A stretch of DNA of 64,000 bases from NCBI GenBank assembly GCA_041389525.1, contig JAWKRR010000006.1, positions 124,001 through 188,000 of the forward strand. Direction: 5' to 3'. This document shows, piece after piece, positions 1 through 9,001 of the stretch (the first letter of the stretch is position 1; each line of letters begins with the position of its first letter). The notes under the pieces are model-generated. The model ran no database searches. It worked only from the letters and a program-made list of their open reading frames with translations, and was not told the DNA's origin. This stretch comes from JACKFB01 sp041389525. GTDB lineage: Bacteria; Myxococcota_A; UBA9042; PHBI01; JACKFB01. Made by a program: the position numbers and the translations under genes.

Positions 1-974
1 TCGCGCTTTCCGCCCAGGCCCAGCAGGTACTCGACGTTGTCGTGGATCGGCTGCATCCAGGGCTTCAGCTTCTCATCGACGTCGCCCGGCAAGAAGCCGA
101 GGTCGCGTCCCAGCGGCATCACCGGCCGGCCGACGACGACCTTCTGGTAGGCGTGCTCCTCGGTGACCATCTGCAAGCCCGCGGCGATGGCGACGAGGGT
201 CTTGCCCGTGCCGGCCTTGCCGACCAGCGTCACCAGCTTGATGTCCTGCCGCAGGCACGCGTCGATGGCGTAGTGCTGCTCGCGATTTCGCGGGCGAATC
301 CCCCAGATGGGCTCTTTGAGGCCGTAGGTCAGGTCGAGGGTGCCGGCCGCCACACGCGCGCGGGCCAGGGCCGTCCGCCGGCCATCGCGCACCATCAGAT
401 ACTCGTTCTCGTACCAGCGCTCGCCGTTGGGCGGCGTGGGCAGCGCGACCGTGCCGGCCTCGAAGAGGGCGTCGATGACCTCCGGCGCCACGTCCAGCTC
501 GCCCGTGCCCGGGTAGAGCTCGTCGATGGAGATGCGCTCGGTGTCGTAGTCGACCGCCTCGATGCCCAGCGCGTTCGCGCGAATTCGCAAGTTGGTGTCT
601 AGGGAAACGAAGATCGCCGGGCGGTCGGGCTCGGTCTCCTTGATGTGCAGCGCCGTCGCCATGATCAGGTTGTCGGCCTGGTGGCTGATCCGGTGGCCGC
701 GCGGCAGGTCGCGGTCGGACACCACCACGCGCAGCAGCCCGGTCCCCTGTGGCAGCGGGACGCCGTCGGTCAGGCTACCGGCGGTGCGCATGGCGTCGAT
801 GCGGCGCGCCACCTCGCGCGCGTTGCGCCCCAGCTCGGTCGGGTCCTTCTTGAAGGTGTCGACCTCCTCGATGACCACGATGGGGATGCACACCGTGTTT
901 TCCTCGAAGCGATAGATCGCCTCGGGATCGTGGAGCAGGACGTTGGTATCGAGGATGAAGTTCTTCGTCGTCAT
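1..974 (-). CDS. PhoH-like ATPase with N-terminal PIN domain (partial, C-terminus beyond window)
   Basis: The reading frame begins at ATG 974-972 and runs off the left edge after about 324 codons. The N-terminus is a PIN nuclease-type fold: strand FILDTN with Asp9, then acidic VIEEVD and later VSLDTN. The second half enters a PhoH ATPase with Walker A GKAGTGKT near residues 251-258. The PIN-PhoH2 architecture is known from the YlaK/PhoH2 family, RNA-associated ATPases with toxin-like PIN domains. Single-domain PhoH proteins lack the PIN part. It is divergent from nadC, separated by about 115 bp. The family call is firm; the substrate is not known from sequence. Confidence 0.88.
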   Translation of the reverse strand, partial: MTTKNFILDTNVLLHDPEAIYRFEENTVCIPIVVIEEVDTFKKDPTELGRNAREVARRIDAMRTAGSLTDGVPLPQGTGLLRVVVSDRDLPRGHRISHQADNLIMATALHIKETEPDRPAIFVSLDTNLRIRANALGIEAVDYDTERISIDELYPGTGELDVAPEVIDALFEAGTVALPTPPNGERWYENEYLMVRDGRRTALARARVAAGTLDLTYGLKEPIWGIRPRNREQHYAIDACLRQDIKLVTLVGKAGTGKTLVAIAAGLQMVTEEHAYQKVVVGRPVMPLGRDLGFLPGDVDEKLKPWMQPIHDNVEYLLGLGGKR

Positions 975-1089
975 GACGGCATCGCACGTCAGCGACCGAT
1001 CGCTGTCAAGGCGCGCCCGGCGATTTGGGGGGCGGCGCGCTGCGAGATGGCTGCTTGCGCCGCCCCCCGTGCGAGGGTAGATCCGCGGC

Positions 1090-1941
1090 ATGCACACGGC
1101 TCTGACGGATGCGCTGATTCGCCTCGCGCTCGCCGAGGACATCGGGACTGGCGACCGGACCACGTTGGCGACGATCCCCGAATCCGCGCGGGCTTCGGCG
1201 GTCGTCGTCGCGAAGTCCGAGCTGGTCATGGCCGGCGGCCCGTGGTTCGCGCGCAGCTTCGCGTTGTGCGGGGAAGGCGAGGCCAGCGTCGCGGTCGAGC
1301 AGACGGTGGCGGAGGGGCAGGTCGCGCGGCCGGGCGAGGTGGTGCTGCGGCTCGACGGCAACGCGCGGACGTTGCTGGCCGCGGAGCGCACGGGGCTGAA
1401 CATCCTCCAACGCCTCAGCGGCATCGCGACGCTGACCCGCCGGTACGCCGACGCGGTGGCGGGGACCGGCGCGCGGGTGTGCGATACGCGCAAGACCGGG
1501 CCGGGGATGCGCGCGATGGAGAAGCACGCGGTGCGGATGGGCGGCGGGTCAAACCACCGCTTCGGCCTCGACTCCGGCATCCTTATCAAAGAGAACCACA
1601 TCGCGGCGTGCGGCGGGCTGACCCGCACGGTCGAGCGCGCGCGCGCTGAGAGCCCGCACGGCCTCCGCATCGAGGTCGAGGTCACCACCCTCGCCGAGCT
1701 GGACGAGGCACTCGCCGCGGGCGTGGACATCGTGCTGCTCGACAACATGGACGACGCGCTCACGTCGGAGTGCGTGCAGCGGGTTCGCGCGGCGCCGGGC
1801 CGGACGCTGGTCGAGGCGAGCGGAAACCTCAGCCTCGACCGTGTGCGCCGCGTGGCCGAGCTTGGCGTGGACCTGCTCTCGGTCGGCGCGCTGACGCACT
1901 CAGCGCCGGCGGCGGATCTCTCGCTGCGGATCACCGCGTGA
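1090..1941 (+). CDS. nadC: Nicotinate-nucleotide pyrophosphorylase (quinolinate phosphoribosyltransferase)
   Basis: 283 aa, the normal length for NadC. It converts quinolinate plus PRPP to nicotinate mononucleotide, CO2 and PPi in de novo NAD synthesis. Family signatures are visible: AEDIGTGDRT at the N-terminus, ERTGLNILQRLSGIAT, DTRKTGPGMR followed by EKHAVRMGGGSNHR for phosphoribosyl and quinolinate binding, LIKENHI, and the C-terminal barrel strands EVEVTTL, VLLDNM, EASGNL and LSVGALTHS. The stop overlaps the start of birA (GTGA), so the two are probably translationally coupled. No nadA or nadB is nearby. Confidence 0.96.
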   Translation: MHTALTDALIRLALAEDIGTGDRTTLATIPESARASAVVVAKSELVMAGGPWFARSFALCGEGEASVAVEQTVAEGQVARPGEVVLRLDGNARTLLAAERTGLNILQRLSGIATLTRRYADAVAGTGARVCDTRKTGPGMRAMEKHAVRMGGGSNHRFGLDSGILIKENHIAACGGLTRTVERARAESPHGLRIEVEVTTLAELDEALAAGVDIVLLDNMDDALTSECVQRVRAAPGRTLVEASGNLSLDRVRRVAELGVDLLSVGALTHSAPAADLSLRITA

Positions 1942-2693
1942 GGGCCGTCCACGAGGTGCGCGAGGCCACGTCGACGAACGACCTCGCCCGCGACCTGGCC
2001 GCCCGCGGAGCCCCCAGCGGCACCTTGGTCATCGCCCGCGCGCAGACCGCCGGCCGGGGCCGGCAGGGCGCCGAGTGGTTCTCACCGCCCGACCGCAACG
2101 TCTACCTCTCGGTCATCCATCGCTCGGCCCTCACCGCCGCCCAGCTCTCCGGCCTCACCCTCGACGTGGCCGTCGCCGCCGCCACCGCCATCGAGGACCT
2201 CGCGGGGTGTTTTCCCGCGCTCAAATGGCCGAACGACCTGCTGCTGCGTGGCCGAAAGGTCGGCGGCATCCTCACTGAGCTGCACACCGACCTGTCGCCG
2301 GGCGGCGCGCCCGTGGTCGTCGTGGGGGTGGGCGTCAACGTGGACGTGGCTCCGGGCGACTTCCCGCCCGAGCTGGCCGAGCTGGCCACCAGCCTCAACG
2401 AGGGCGCAAATCCCAAGGTGTCGCCTCGGGAATTGGCGATGCTCATCGGCCGCCGCATCGTCGAGAAGTTGGCGGGCTACGAGGCCGCGGGAGGCCCCGA
2501 CCTCGCCGCCTACGACCGACGGTTCCCCTTCGTCGGCTGGCGCGTCCGGATAGCGCAGGGCGGCGAGGCGGTCATTCGGCGCGTCATGGCCGACGGGGCG
2601 CTCGGCGTGAGCTTCCCGGGATGGACCGACATCCAGAGCATCCGCACAGGCGCCGTCACCCTGCTCGGCCCCTCCGAGGAGTCCCCCACGTGA
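1938..2693 (+). CDS. birA: Biotin-[acetyl-CoA-carboxylase] ligase, catalytic-only form
   Basis: About 251 aa from GTG 1938, which overlaps the nadC stop by four bases (GTGA); an open frame further upstream is not homologous. It attaches biotin to carboxylase carrier domains through biotinyl-AMP. Visible motifs are EATSTND, TAGRGRQG (the flexible biotinyl-AMP loop), LKWPNDLLLRGRKVGGIL and GVGVNV. The N-terminal winged helix of the E. coli BirA repressor is absent, so this is a monofunctional ligase without DNA-binding activity. It sits between nadC and coaX in a cofactor operon, and its stop again overlaps the next start. Confidence 0.93.
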   Translation: MRAVHEVREATSTNDLARDLAARGAPSGTLVIARAQTAGRGRQGAEWFSPPDRNVYLSVIHRSALTAAQLSGLTLDVAVAAATAIEDLAGCFPALKWPNDLLLRGRKVGGILTELHTDLSPGGAPVVVVGVGVNVDVAPGDFPPELAELATSLNEGANPKVSPRELAMLIGRRIVEKLAGYEAAGGPDLAAYDRRFPFVGWRVRIAQGGEAVIRRVMADGALGVSFPGWTDIQSIRTGAVTLLGPSEESPT

Positions 2694-3502
2694 GTCGCTC
2701 CCTCCTCATGGTCATCGACGTCGGCAACACCAACACCGTGCTGGGTGTGTACGACGGCAGCGAGCTGATCGAGCACTGGCGCGTGGCGACCAACGCGCAG
2801 TCGACCACCGACGAGCTTGGCGTGCTCTACATGAGCCTGTTCGCGGCGCGCCGTATCCCGACCGAGGAGATCACGGCGGTCATCGTCGCGTGCGTGGTCC
2901 CGCCGGCCGTGCACTCGCTGACCCGCGCCTGTGAGCGCTACTTCGACGTGCAGCCCCTCTTCGTCGGTTCGGACGTGGACAGCGGGATGCCCATCGCCTA
3001 CGACAACCCGCGCGAAGTCGGCGCCGACCGCATCGTCAACGCCGTCGCCGCCTACGCCCGGTGGCAGAGCGCTTGTGTCGTCGTCGACTTCGGGACCGCC
3101 ACCACCTTCGACGTCATCGGCGGCGACGGCGTGTACCGCGGCGGCGTCATCGCGCCGGGCATCGGCATCAGCCTGGACGCGCTGTTCTTGCGCGCGTCGA
3201 AGCTGCCGCGGGTCAACATCGCCCGTCCGGCGAAGGTCATCGGGACGCGAACCGTCGATTCGATGCAGGCCGGCATCGTGTTCGGCTATGTTGGACTCGT
3301 GGACGGGTTGGTCGAGCGCATCCGCGAGGAGATGCCGGAGAAACACGTCCGCGTCGTCGCCACTGGCGGCTTGGCCGCGCTGATCTCGAGCGAGACCCAC
3401 CACATCGACAGCGTCGAGCCCTTCCTGACCTTGGAGGGGCTGCGCCTGATTTACGAGCGTCACCGTGATACCCAGAAAGCGGCCGGAAACTCCGCGCCGT
3501 AG
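2690..3502 (+). CDS. coaX: Type III pantothenate kinase
   Basis: About 270 aa from GTG 2690, which overlaps the birA stop; ATG 2708 is an alternative that still keeps the first domain strand. It phosphorylates pantothenate, the first step of coenzyme A synthesis. The CoaX fold is recognisable from the ASKHA phosphate loop DVGNTNTVLG, the pantothenate/dimer motif VGADRIVNAVAA, FGTATTFDVI, and GGVIAPGI, with ATGGLA toward the C-terminus. birA-coaX adjacency is common in bacteria. Translation is probably coupled to birA. Confidence 0.95.
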   Translation: MSRSLLMVIDVGNTNTVLGVYDGSELIEHWRVATNAQSTTDELGVLYMSLFAARRIPTEEITAVIVACVVPPAVHSLTRACERYFDVQPLFVGSDVDSGMPIAYDNPREVGADRIVNAVAAYARWQSACVVVDFGTATTFDVIGGDGVYRGGVIAPGIGISLDALFLRASKLPRVNIARPAKVIGTRTVDSMQAGIVFGYVGLVDGLVERIREEMPEKHVRVVATGGLAALISSETHHIDSVEPFLTLEGLRLIYERHRDTQKAAGNSAP

Positions 3503-3542
3503 TCACCAGCACAGCTTCAACTGAAGCTCGCCGAGCGCATCC

Positions 3543-4718
3543 ATGGCTGTCCACGAGTACGCATCCGGTTCCGTCGTCCCGGTACCCGCCATCCCGGCGG
3601 AGCTGCTGCCCCGCATCGGGCCCGACGCGCCCGAACGCGCACGCTTGCTCACGGCGAAGGCCTTGCTGCCGATGCCGCCGGACCAGCTCGGTGTGGCGCT
3701 CGGCATCCTGGCGCGCGACACGGTCGCCGAGGTCGCTGAGGCCGCCGCCGCGTCGCTGGTCGAGCTGCCCATCGAGGTGCGCAAGCAGCTCGCCGCGTCG
3801 TCCATGCCGGGCCCGATCCTGGACGTCTACGCTCACGTCTTTCGCGACGACAACCCGACGCTGCAGGCGTTGCTCAACAACACCTCCGTGCTCGACGAGA
3901 CCGTCCGCTGGATGGCGCGCACCCTGCGCGGTCCGATTCTGGACGCCATCGGCTCCAACCAAGTCCGCTTGGTCCGTTCGGCCCCGATCATCGGCGCGCT
4001 CATCGCCAACCCCGCGTCTTCCACGCCGCTGTTGGCCCGCGTCATTGAGACCGCGCTGCGCGCCGAGATCGACACCTCCCGGATCCCCGGGTTCAAGCCC
4101 CTCGCCGAGGCCTTCTTCGCCGACCTCGCGCAGGCGCAGAACCTTACGGAGCGCGGCGAGGACGACTTCGACGAGGTGGAGGACGACGAGGAGGTCCCCG
4201 AGGAGGTCTCCGAGGAGGTCGACGAGCACGAGCCCCTCGGTATCGACGACGCTGAGCTCGAGGCGCTTCTCCGCGGCGAGGGAGGCGACGGCGCCCGCGA
4301 GAACAAGGTCCCGATGTGGAAGATGGTCGAGGACATGACCTTGCCGCAGAAGGTTCGGCTCGCGCTCATGGGTGACGCGGCGGCGCGGAAGCTGCTGATC
4401 CGCGACAACAAGAAGCTGGTCGCGATGTCGGTGCTGCGCAGCCCGAAGCTCACCGAGAAAGAGATCTCGAACTTCGCTTTGGACAAGGCCGTCGACGGCG
4501 AGGTCATCCGGATGATCTCGCGAAATCGCGAGTGGACGAAGAACTACTCGATCATGCACAGCCTCGTTTACAACCCGAAGACGCCACCTCAGCAGACCAT
4601 CACCTTCATCCGAAACCTGCGCCGGCGCGATCTCGCGATGCTGGCGCGGGCCAAGGACGTGCCGAGCCACGTGACGCGGTCGGCGAAAGCGCTCATCGAC
4701 AAGCGCGAGAGCAGCTGA
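3543..4718 (+). CDS. Uncharacterised alpha-helical repeat protein downstream of coaX
   Basis: 391 aa, not recognised as a characterised family. It is predicted almost wholly helical, with segments resembling HEAT-type repeats such as DTVAEVAEAAAASLVELP and a related one near residues 340-385. An acidic linker (about residues 205-250, rich in Glu/Asp/Val) separates two halves. There is no signal peptide or membrane segment, so it is probably cytoplasmic. It follows coaX by 40 bp on the same strand and may be co-transcribed with the cofactor genes. A scaffold or protein-binding role is plausible but only inferred from the repeat-like build. Confidence 0.8.
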   Translation: MAVHEYASGSVVPVPAIPAELLPRIGPDAPERARLLTAKALLPMPPDQLGVALGILARDTVAEVAEAAAASLVELPIEVRKQLAASSMPGPILDVYAHVFRDDNPTLQALLNNTSVLDETVRWMARTLRGPILDAIGSNQVRLVRSAPIIGALIANPASSTPLLARVIETALRAEIDTSRIPGFKPLAEAFFADLAQAQNLTERGEDDFDEVEDDEEVPEEVSEEVDEHEPLGIDDAELEALLRGEGGDGARENKVPMWKMVEDMTLPQKVRLALMGDAAARKLLIRDNKKLVAMSVLRSPKLTEKEISNFALDKAVDGEVIRMISRNREWTKNYSIMHSLVYNPKTPPQQTITFIRNLRRRDLAMLARAKDVPSHVTRSAKALIDKRESS

Positions 4719-4842
4719 GAGAGGCGCCCGCGCGACGTCTACGCGCAGACCGGCGAGGGCAGGGCGGGGCAGGCTAAGCGCGCGGTCTGTGGCAGTTTTG
4801 GGCGTGAGACGCCTGCGACTGGTGGCCCAAGCGAGGACGTGA

Positions 4843-7569
4843 CTACTCGGGGAGGTCCAGGTTTTCCCAGTCGTCGACGTCCGTGATGCGCTCTGGCGGC
4901 GGCGTGGACTTCTTTCGCTTGGGTGTGCCGAGATCCGCGCGAGGGTCGAGGGAGTCGAGCTCTGCGAGCGCGTCGTCCATCGCCTCCGGTGGCAGGCTCG
5001 GCGGCAGCGGCGGCGGCTGATGCACCTGAGCTTCAATCTGGTCGAAGCTGCTCGGAGGCATCTCGAACACCATCGTCTGCGAGCCGATCTCCTCCTCGTC
5101 CTCGAGCGGCTCGCCATCCAGCCCGAGCAGCGGCTCGGGCGCGTCACCGGGCTCGTCCTTCGCGTTCGCCCCGCGCCCCTTGGCGTTGTCGAGCCGCTTC
5201 GTGCTGGCCGCCATGGTGGCCGACGGCACCGGCGGCGCGCCCACGATCACCGAGAGCTTCGGCGCCTCGGGCAGCGGCGGCGCCGGCGCGTAGGTCGGCG
5301 GTGCAGGCGGCGTCGGTGCTTTCGCCGCCTTGGTCGGGGGGCGCTCGGCCGGCTCGATCTCGCCAAGCTTGGTCGCGTCCGCCGCCAGGTTCGTCAGCGC
5401 CTTCGCGAGCTTACGGACGCCGCCCAGCGCCGTGCGGGCCGCCTCGGTGCTGGTCGTCGCCTCACGCTCGGCGGCCTCAGCCCGCTCCGTGGCCGCCGTC
5501 AGCGCCTCACGAAGCTGGGCGTCCACCTGGGCGGCCAGCGCTTGCTCGCTGCTGTTTCGCTCGTCGGCGGCCTTGTGCAGCTCCTCCAACTCCGTCGCGT
5601 AGTCGCGCAACGCCTTTCCGCGAGCCACCGCGTCCGCGAGCTGCTGCTCAAGCTCCGCGCCGGCCTTCGCCTGCGCCCCAAGCGCCGCCTCCAATTCGCC
5701 AGCCTTCGCCTCGGCGGCCGCTAGCGCTTCTTTCGCCTGCGCCTCCGCCGCCCCCGCCGCCTCAGCGCGGTCCACAGCGGCGTCTCGGCCCGCGAGCAGC
5801 TCACCGGCCGTCTCCTCGGCGTCCTCCAACTTCTCAGCCAGCGCCTCTTTCTCCGCCCTGGCCGCCTCGTGGAGCTGCGTCAGCTCGGCGACCCGCTCGC
5901 GCACCGTGACCAGCTCGTCAGCCAGCGCCGCGCTCGCCCGTTCAGCCGCCTTCAACGCGTCGGTGGCCTTCGTCAGCGCCTCGTCCGACGCCTCGGCCCG
6001 CGCCATCGCGAGGTCACGCTCCGCCGTCATCTCGGCGAGCGCCGCCTCGTGCGCGCCCGCGCTCTCCAAGACCTCCGCCTGCTCTTCCGCCCTCGCAGCG
6101 GCCTCTCTCTCAGCCTTCTCCGCCCGCTCGTTCGCGCTCTGCCGTGCCGACTCGGCGTCGGCGAGCTTCTTCTCTGCGTCGGCAGCCTTTTTCTCTGCGT
6201 CCGCCAGCTTCTTCTCTGCGTCGGCAGCCTTTTTCTCTGCGTCCGCCAGCTTCTTCTCGGCCTCGCCGGCCTTCTTCTCGGCCTCGCCCGCCTTCTTCTC
6301 GGCCTCGCCCGCCTTCTTCTCAGCGTCGGCCAGCTTCTTGTCCGCGTCGGCAGCCAGCTGCTCCGCCTTGTCCGCTTCCTTCTCGGCGCCCGCGAGCTTC
6401 TCCTTGTCCGCGTCGGCCTTCTTCTCGACCTCGGCGAGCTGCTTCTCGAGCTCCCCTGCCTTCTTCGCCGCCGCCCCGCGCGCCGCCTCGGCCGCCTCCG
6501 CCGCCTTCTCCGCGGCGCTCAACCGCTCGGTCACGACCTCCAGCGCCTCGGCCAAACGCCCGCGCGCCTCCTCCGCCTCGTCCACCTTCGCCTGCAGCGC
6601 CTCGGCATCCGCAGCCTGCGCCCCGTCGGCCCGCGAGCGGTCGGCCATGGCGTCGCGCTCGGCTTGAAGCGCCTCAACCTGACGTCGCAGCCCCTCCAAC
6701 TCGCGCGCCGCCGCCGTGCTCGACTCCTCGAGACCCTTCCCGGCCGTCCGCGACGTCGCCAGCTCAGCCTCCAGCGCCGCGTTTCGTGCCCTCAGCTCGG
6801 CCACCACGCCGTCGTCCGGCTTGGCCTCCTCAGGCTTTCGCAGCTCATCAGCGTCCCGCTTGGCCGCCTCCAGCTCGTCGCGGAGCGCCTGCAGCCGCTG
6901 AAACCCCTCGCGCGCCTGCTCGCGCATCCGATCGGTCTCGCTCCGCCGCTGCTCCGCGAGCTCAAGCTCCAGCTCCGCGAGCCGCTTCCGCATCCGGTCG
7001 AGCTCCGCCGTCGCCGCGGCGTCCAGCACCGACGGCACCGGCGTGTCCGACGAGCCGGCGCCACCCGCAGGCCGAAGCCCCGCGTCCGCGTCGTCGTCGC
7101 TCATCAGCTCGTCCATGTCGATCTCGAACTCCAGCTCGAGATCCTCTTCCTCCGCGGCCGCGTCGTCCTCGGCCTCATCTTCGTCAGCGCCTGACGGGTA
7201 CTCCAGCAGCAGGTCCACGGAGGTCTTGAAGCGCGTCTCGTCCAGCGGCTTGCTCAGGTACGCGTCCGCGCGCGACGGCAGCGACTGGTGGTTGTGAAAG
7301 ATGTCGTCGTCGGCCTTGGCGCTCAGCAGGATCAGCGGAACCTGCCGCAGCCGCTTGCTCTTCCGCTTCAGCTCCGTGCAGAGGTTCCAACCTTTGGGCA
7401 GGTCGGCGTCGACCACGATGAGCCCGGGCAGCGAGCGCTTCGCAGACTCCCAGCCCGCGCGCACGTCGCTGACCACCTCGATCGACACGCGACTCGAGTC
7501 CACCGCAGCCTCGACCAGCGTCCGGGTGCGGGGGTCCTTGTCGACGATGAGGATCGATGTCCTAGCCAT
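4843..7569 (-). CDS. Receiver-domain protein with giant coiled coil (FrzS/AglZ-like architecture)
   Basis: About 908 aa from ATG 7569; an in-frame GTG at 7596 would add nine residues. Residues 1-120 are a response-regulator receiver with intact-looking residues: D10 and D12, acceptor D54 in VVDAD, S83 and K107 in LSKP. An acidic linker follows, then roughly 600 residues of Ala/Glu/Lys coiled coil including near-identical heptads (KKLADAE/KKAADAE). The C-terminal 150 residues are Pro-rich and acidic. No output domain is seen. In Myxococcus, FrzS and AglZ have a receiver or pseudo-receiver plus long coiled coil and act in polarity and motility complexes; a similar scaffold role here is inferred from architecture only. 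Confidence 0.8.
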   Translation of the reverse strand: MARTSILIVDKDPRTRTLVEAAVDSSRVSIEVVSDVRAGWESAKRSLPGLIVVDADLPKGWNLCTELKRKSKRLRQVPLILLSAKADDDIFHNHQSLPSRADAYLSKPLDETRFKTSVDLLLEYPSGADEDEAEDDAAAEEEDLELEFEIDMDELMSDDDADAGLRPAGGAGSSDTPVPSVLDAAATAELDRMRKRLAELELELAEQRRSETDRMREQAREGFQRLQALRDELEAAKRDADELRKPEEAKPDDGVVAELRARNAALEAELATSRTAGKGLEESSTAAARELEGLRRQVEALQAERDAMADRSRADGAQAADAEALQAKVDEAEEARGRLAEALEVVTERLSAAEKAAEAAEAARGAAAKKAGELEKQLAEVEKKADADKEKLAGAEKEADKAEQLAADADKKLADAEKKAGEAEKKAGEAEKKAGEAEKKLADAEKKAADAEKKLADAEKKAADAEKKLADAESARQSANERAEKAEREAAARAEEQAEVLESAGAHEAALAEMTAERDLAMARAEASDEALTKATDALKAAERASAALADELVTVRERVAELTQLHEAARAEKEALAEKLEDAEETAGELLAGRDAAVDRAEAAGAAEAQAKEALAAAEAKAGELEAALGAQAKAGAELEQQLADAVARGKALRDYATELEELHKAADERNSSEQALAAQVDAQLREALTAATERAEAAEREATTSTEAARTALGGVRKLAKALTNLAADATKLGEIEPAERPPTKAAKAPTPPAPPTYAPAPPLPEAPKLSVIVGAPPVPSATMAASTKRLDNAKGRGANAKDEPGDAPEPLLGLDGEPLEDEEEIGSQTMVFEMPPSSFDQIEAQVHQPPPLPPSLPPEAMDDALAELDSLDPRADLGTPKRKKSTPPPERITDVDDWENLDLPE
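6164..6347. repeat. In-gene 21/42-bp tandem repeats encoding coiled-coil heptads
   Basis: Within the coiled-coil gene a 42-bp unit (two heptads) is present twice with identical bases, at 6164-6205 and 6206-6247. It is followed by several 21-bp units in which the codons for KKAGEAE recur nearly unchanged to about 6347. DNA-level identity, not just protein periodicity, suggests recent unit duplication and possible length variation between strains. Confidence 0.75.
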
Positions 7570-7739
7570 ACCCACGCTTGCCCTCACATTGACCACGAGC
7601 CGAGCGAGCTTCCGCCACGCCCTGGGAGGTTGTCAATTCGGTCCGAGGCCACAGTTCCTGAAGGGAAAGCGCCTAACCGGCCGGCAACACAGGTGAGCCG
7701 GGTCCACCCCGACCGAGACACGTCCGCGGGTCGATCGTC

Positions 7740-8801
7740 CTACAGCCGCTCGCGGACCGCGTTGGCCAGCCCGAGCAGCTGCTCGGGCTTACAGATTGAG
7801 GCGTTGCAGCTCACGCTCACCACGATCCGCTTGGTCAGGTCGCTGAAGCTCACGGTCAGGATGTCGTTCCAGTACGAGAAGAACGCCTTGGGGCCCGCGG
7901 CCGACGTGTCCTCGGCGTTCGAGAAGTCTCGGCGCATCCTGCGAAACCGGTCGTTGGCGTCGCGGCGGGTACGCTCGACCCAGATCTGCAGCGAGACGCC
8001 GAAGTTCGCCCGCACCGGCGGCGCGAAGTACACGGAGTTGTAGGTCTCGCTGGGCGGGATCCCGGACAGCGTGCCGTTGGGGGTCAGGGTGCGGTCGCCG
8101 GTGATGCGGCGCACGTCGTTGATATTGAGGTAGCGGCTGATGTCCAGCCCCACCGGCCCCGCCGCGGGCTGCGGCGTGGGCGCCACCTCCGCGCGCGGCG
8201 CTGCCTCCTCCGCGGTGACGGACGCGCGAACCGCCAACGCGGCCTCGCCATCGGCCGTCGGCGCGTCCGCAGCCTCGCCTTGGCCCGCTCCCGCCTGGTC
8301 TGCCGCCGCCTCGCCCGCGCCCGCCGCCGCCTCGCCCGCGCCCGCCGCCGCCTCGCCGTCGTCCGCGGGGGCACCGCCCTCTTCCGCGCCCGCCGACGCG
8401 CGCGCGACCAGCTCTTTGCGTCGCTCCTCGTTGCGCCGCTTCAGCTCCGCGATGCGTCGCTCCCTGTCGATGCGCCGCTGCTCCTCGGGGTCCAGGCTGT
8501 CGACCGACGCCTCGCCCGCGCCCTCCGCCGCCCTCGCCCGCTCGGCCGCGGCCTTGGCCCGCGGGTCCTCAGCGTTCTCCTCGTCGCCCGCGGCCGGCGC
8601 TTCACCCTTCGCCGCCTTCGCGCTCTCGGTGTCCGGCGAGGCCTTCGATGGCTCACCGTCCGCCTCCTCGGCACCCTCGGCCGCCGCTCCCTCCTCGGTC
8701 GGCGCGCCCTCCTTGTCGCAGCTCGAGCATGCGGTCTGGAAGAGCATCGCCGCGAGCAGCGCGGCGGTGAGGCAGGCAATGAGGCGGCTGGCCACGTGCA
8801 T
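7740..8801 (-). CDS. Ala/Glu-rich outer-membrane-type lipoprotein, function unknown
   Basis: 353 aa. The N-terminus is a lipoprotein signal: hydrophobic LTAALLAAMLFQTAC with the lipobox Cys at about residue 25. A long low-complexity region rich in Ala, Glu and Gly follows (to about residue 215), including two GEAAAGA repeats, and a charged EEQRRIDRERRIAELKRRNEERRK helix. A globular C-terminal domain of about 130 residues begins at DISRYLNINDVRRITGD and contains two cysteines in VSCNASICKPEQL. The build is typical of lipoproteins with a periplasmic tether. I do not recognise the C-terminal domain. It is divergent from recD2 across a 200-bp gap. Confidence 0.82.
   Translation of the reverse strand: MHVASRLIACLTAALLAAMLFQTACSSCDKEGAPTEEGAAAEGAEEADGEPSKASPDTESAKAAKGEAPAAGDEENAEDPRAKAAAERARAAEGAGEASVDSLDPEEQRRIDRERRIAELKRRNEERRKELVARASAGAEEGGAPADDGEAAAGAGEAAAGAGEAAADQAGAGQGEAADAPTADGEAALAVRASVTAEEAAPRAEVAPTPQPAAGPVGLDISRYLNINDVRRITGDRTLTPNGTLSGIPPSETYNSVYFAPPVRANFGVSLQIWVERTRRDANDRFRRMRRDFSNAEDTSAAGPKAFFSYWNDILTVSFSDLTKRIVVSVSCNASICKPEQLLGLANAVRERL
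8302..8358. repeat. 21-bp tandem repeat inside the lipoprotein gene
   Basis: Two identical 21-bp units (8302-8322 and 8323-8343) plus a partial third encode the GEAAAGA stretches of the lipoprotein linker. The unit keeps the reading frame, so copy-number change would only lengthen or shorten the tether. Confidence 0.7.
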
Positions 8802-9001
8802 CGAAGGTCCTCGTCAGGCGAAGCGGTCGCGCCCGGGGCCTTCCGCCACTGGCGGCATCGCGCAGTCCGAGCGGCGAGCGGCCGGATTATGAGGGGGGGC
8901 CGGCCCCGGGTCAACGCATTGACGCGGCCGACTCTTCCGCCCTTTCGCGCGGGGACTTTGGTGCCTTGTCCGACCGCTCGCGTGCGTGCGAAGGTCCGGC
9001 C

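Noticed and set aside
3237..5147. 636-aa open frame on the minus strand
   Set aside because: It lies opposite coaX, the uncharacterised helical protein gene and the end of the coiled-coil gene, and shows Arg/Ser-rich shadow composition without motifs.
5869..7194. 441-aa Leu/Arg-rich open frame on the plus strand
   Set aside because: Antisense reading of the coiled-coil repeats. The periodicity is inherited from the real heptads on the other strand.
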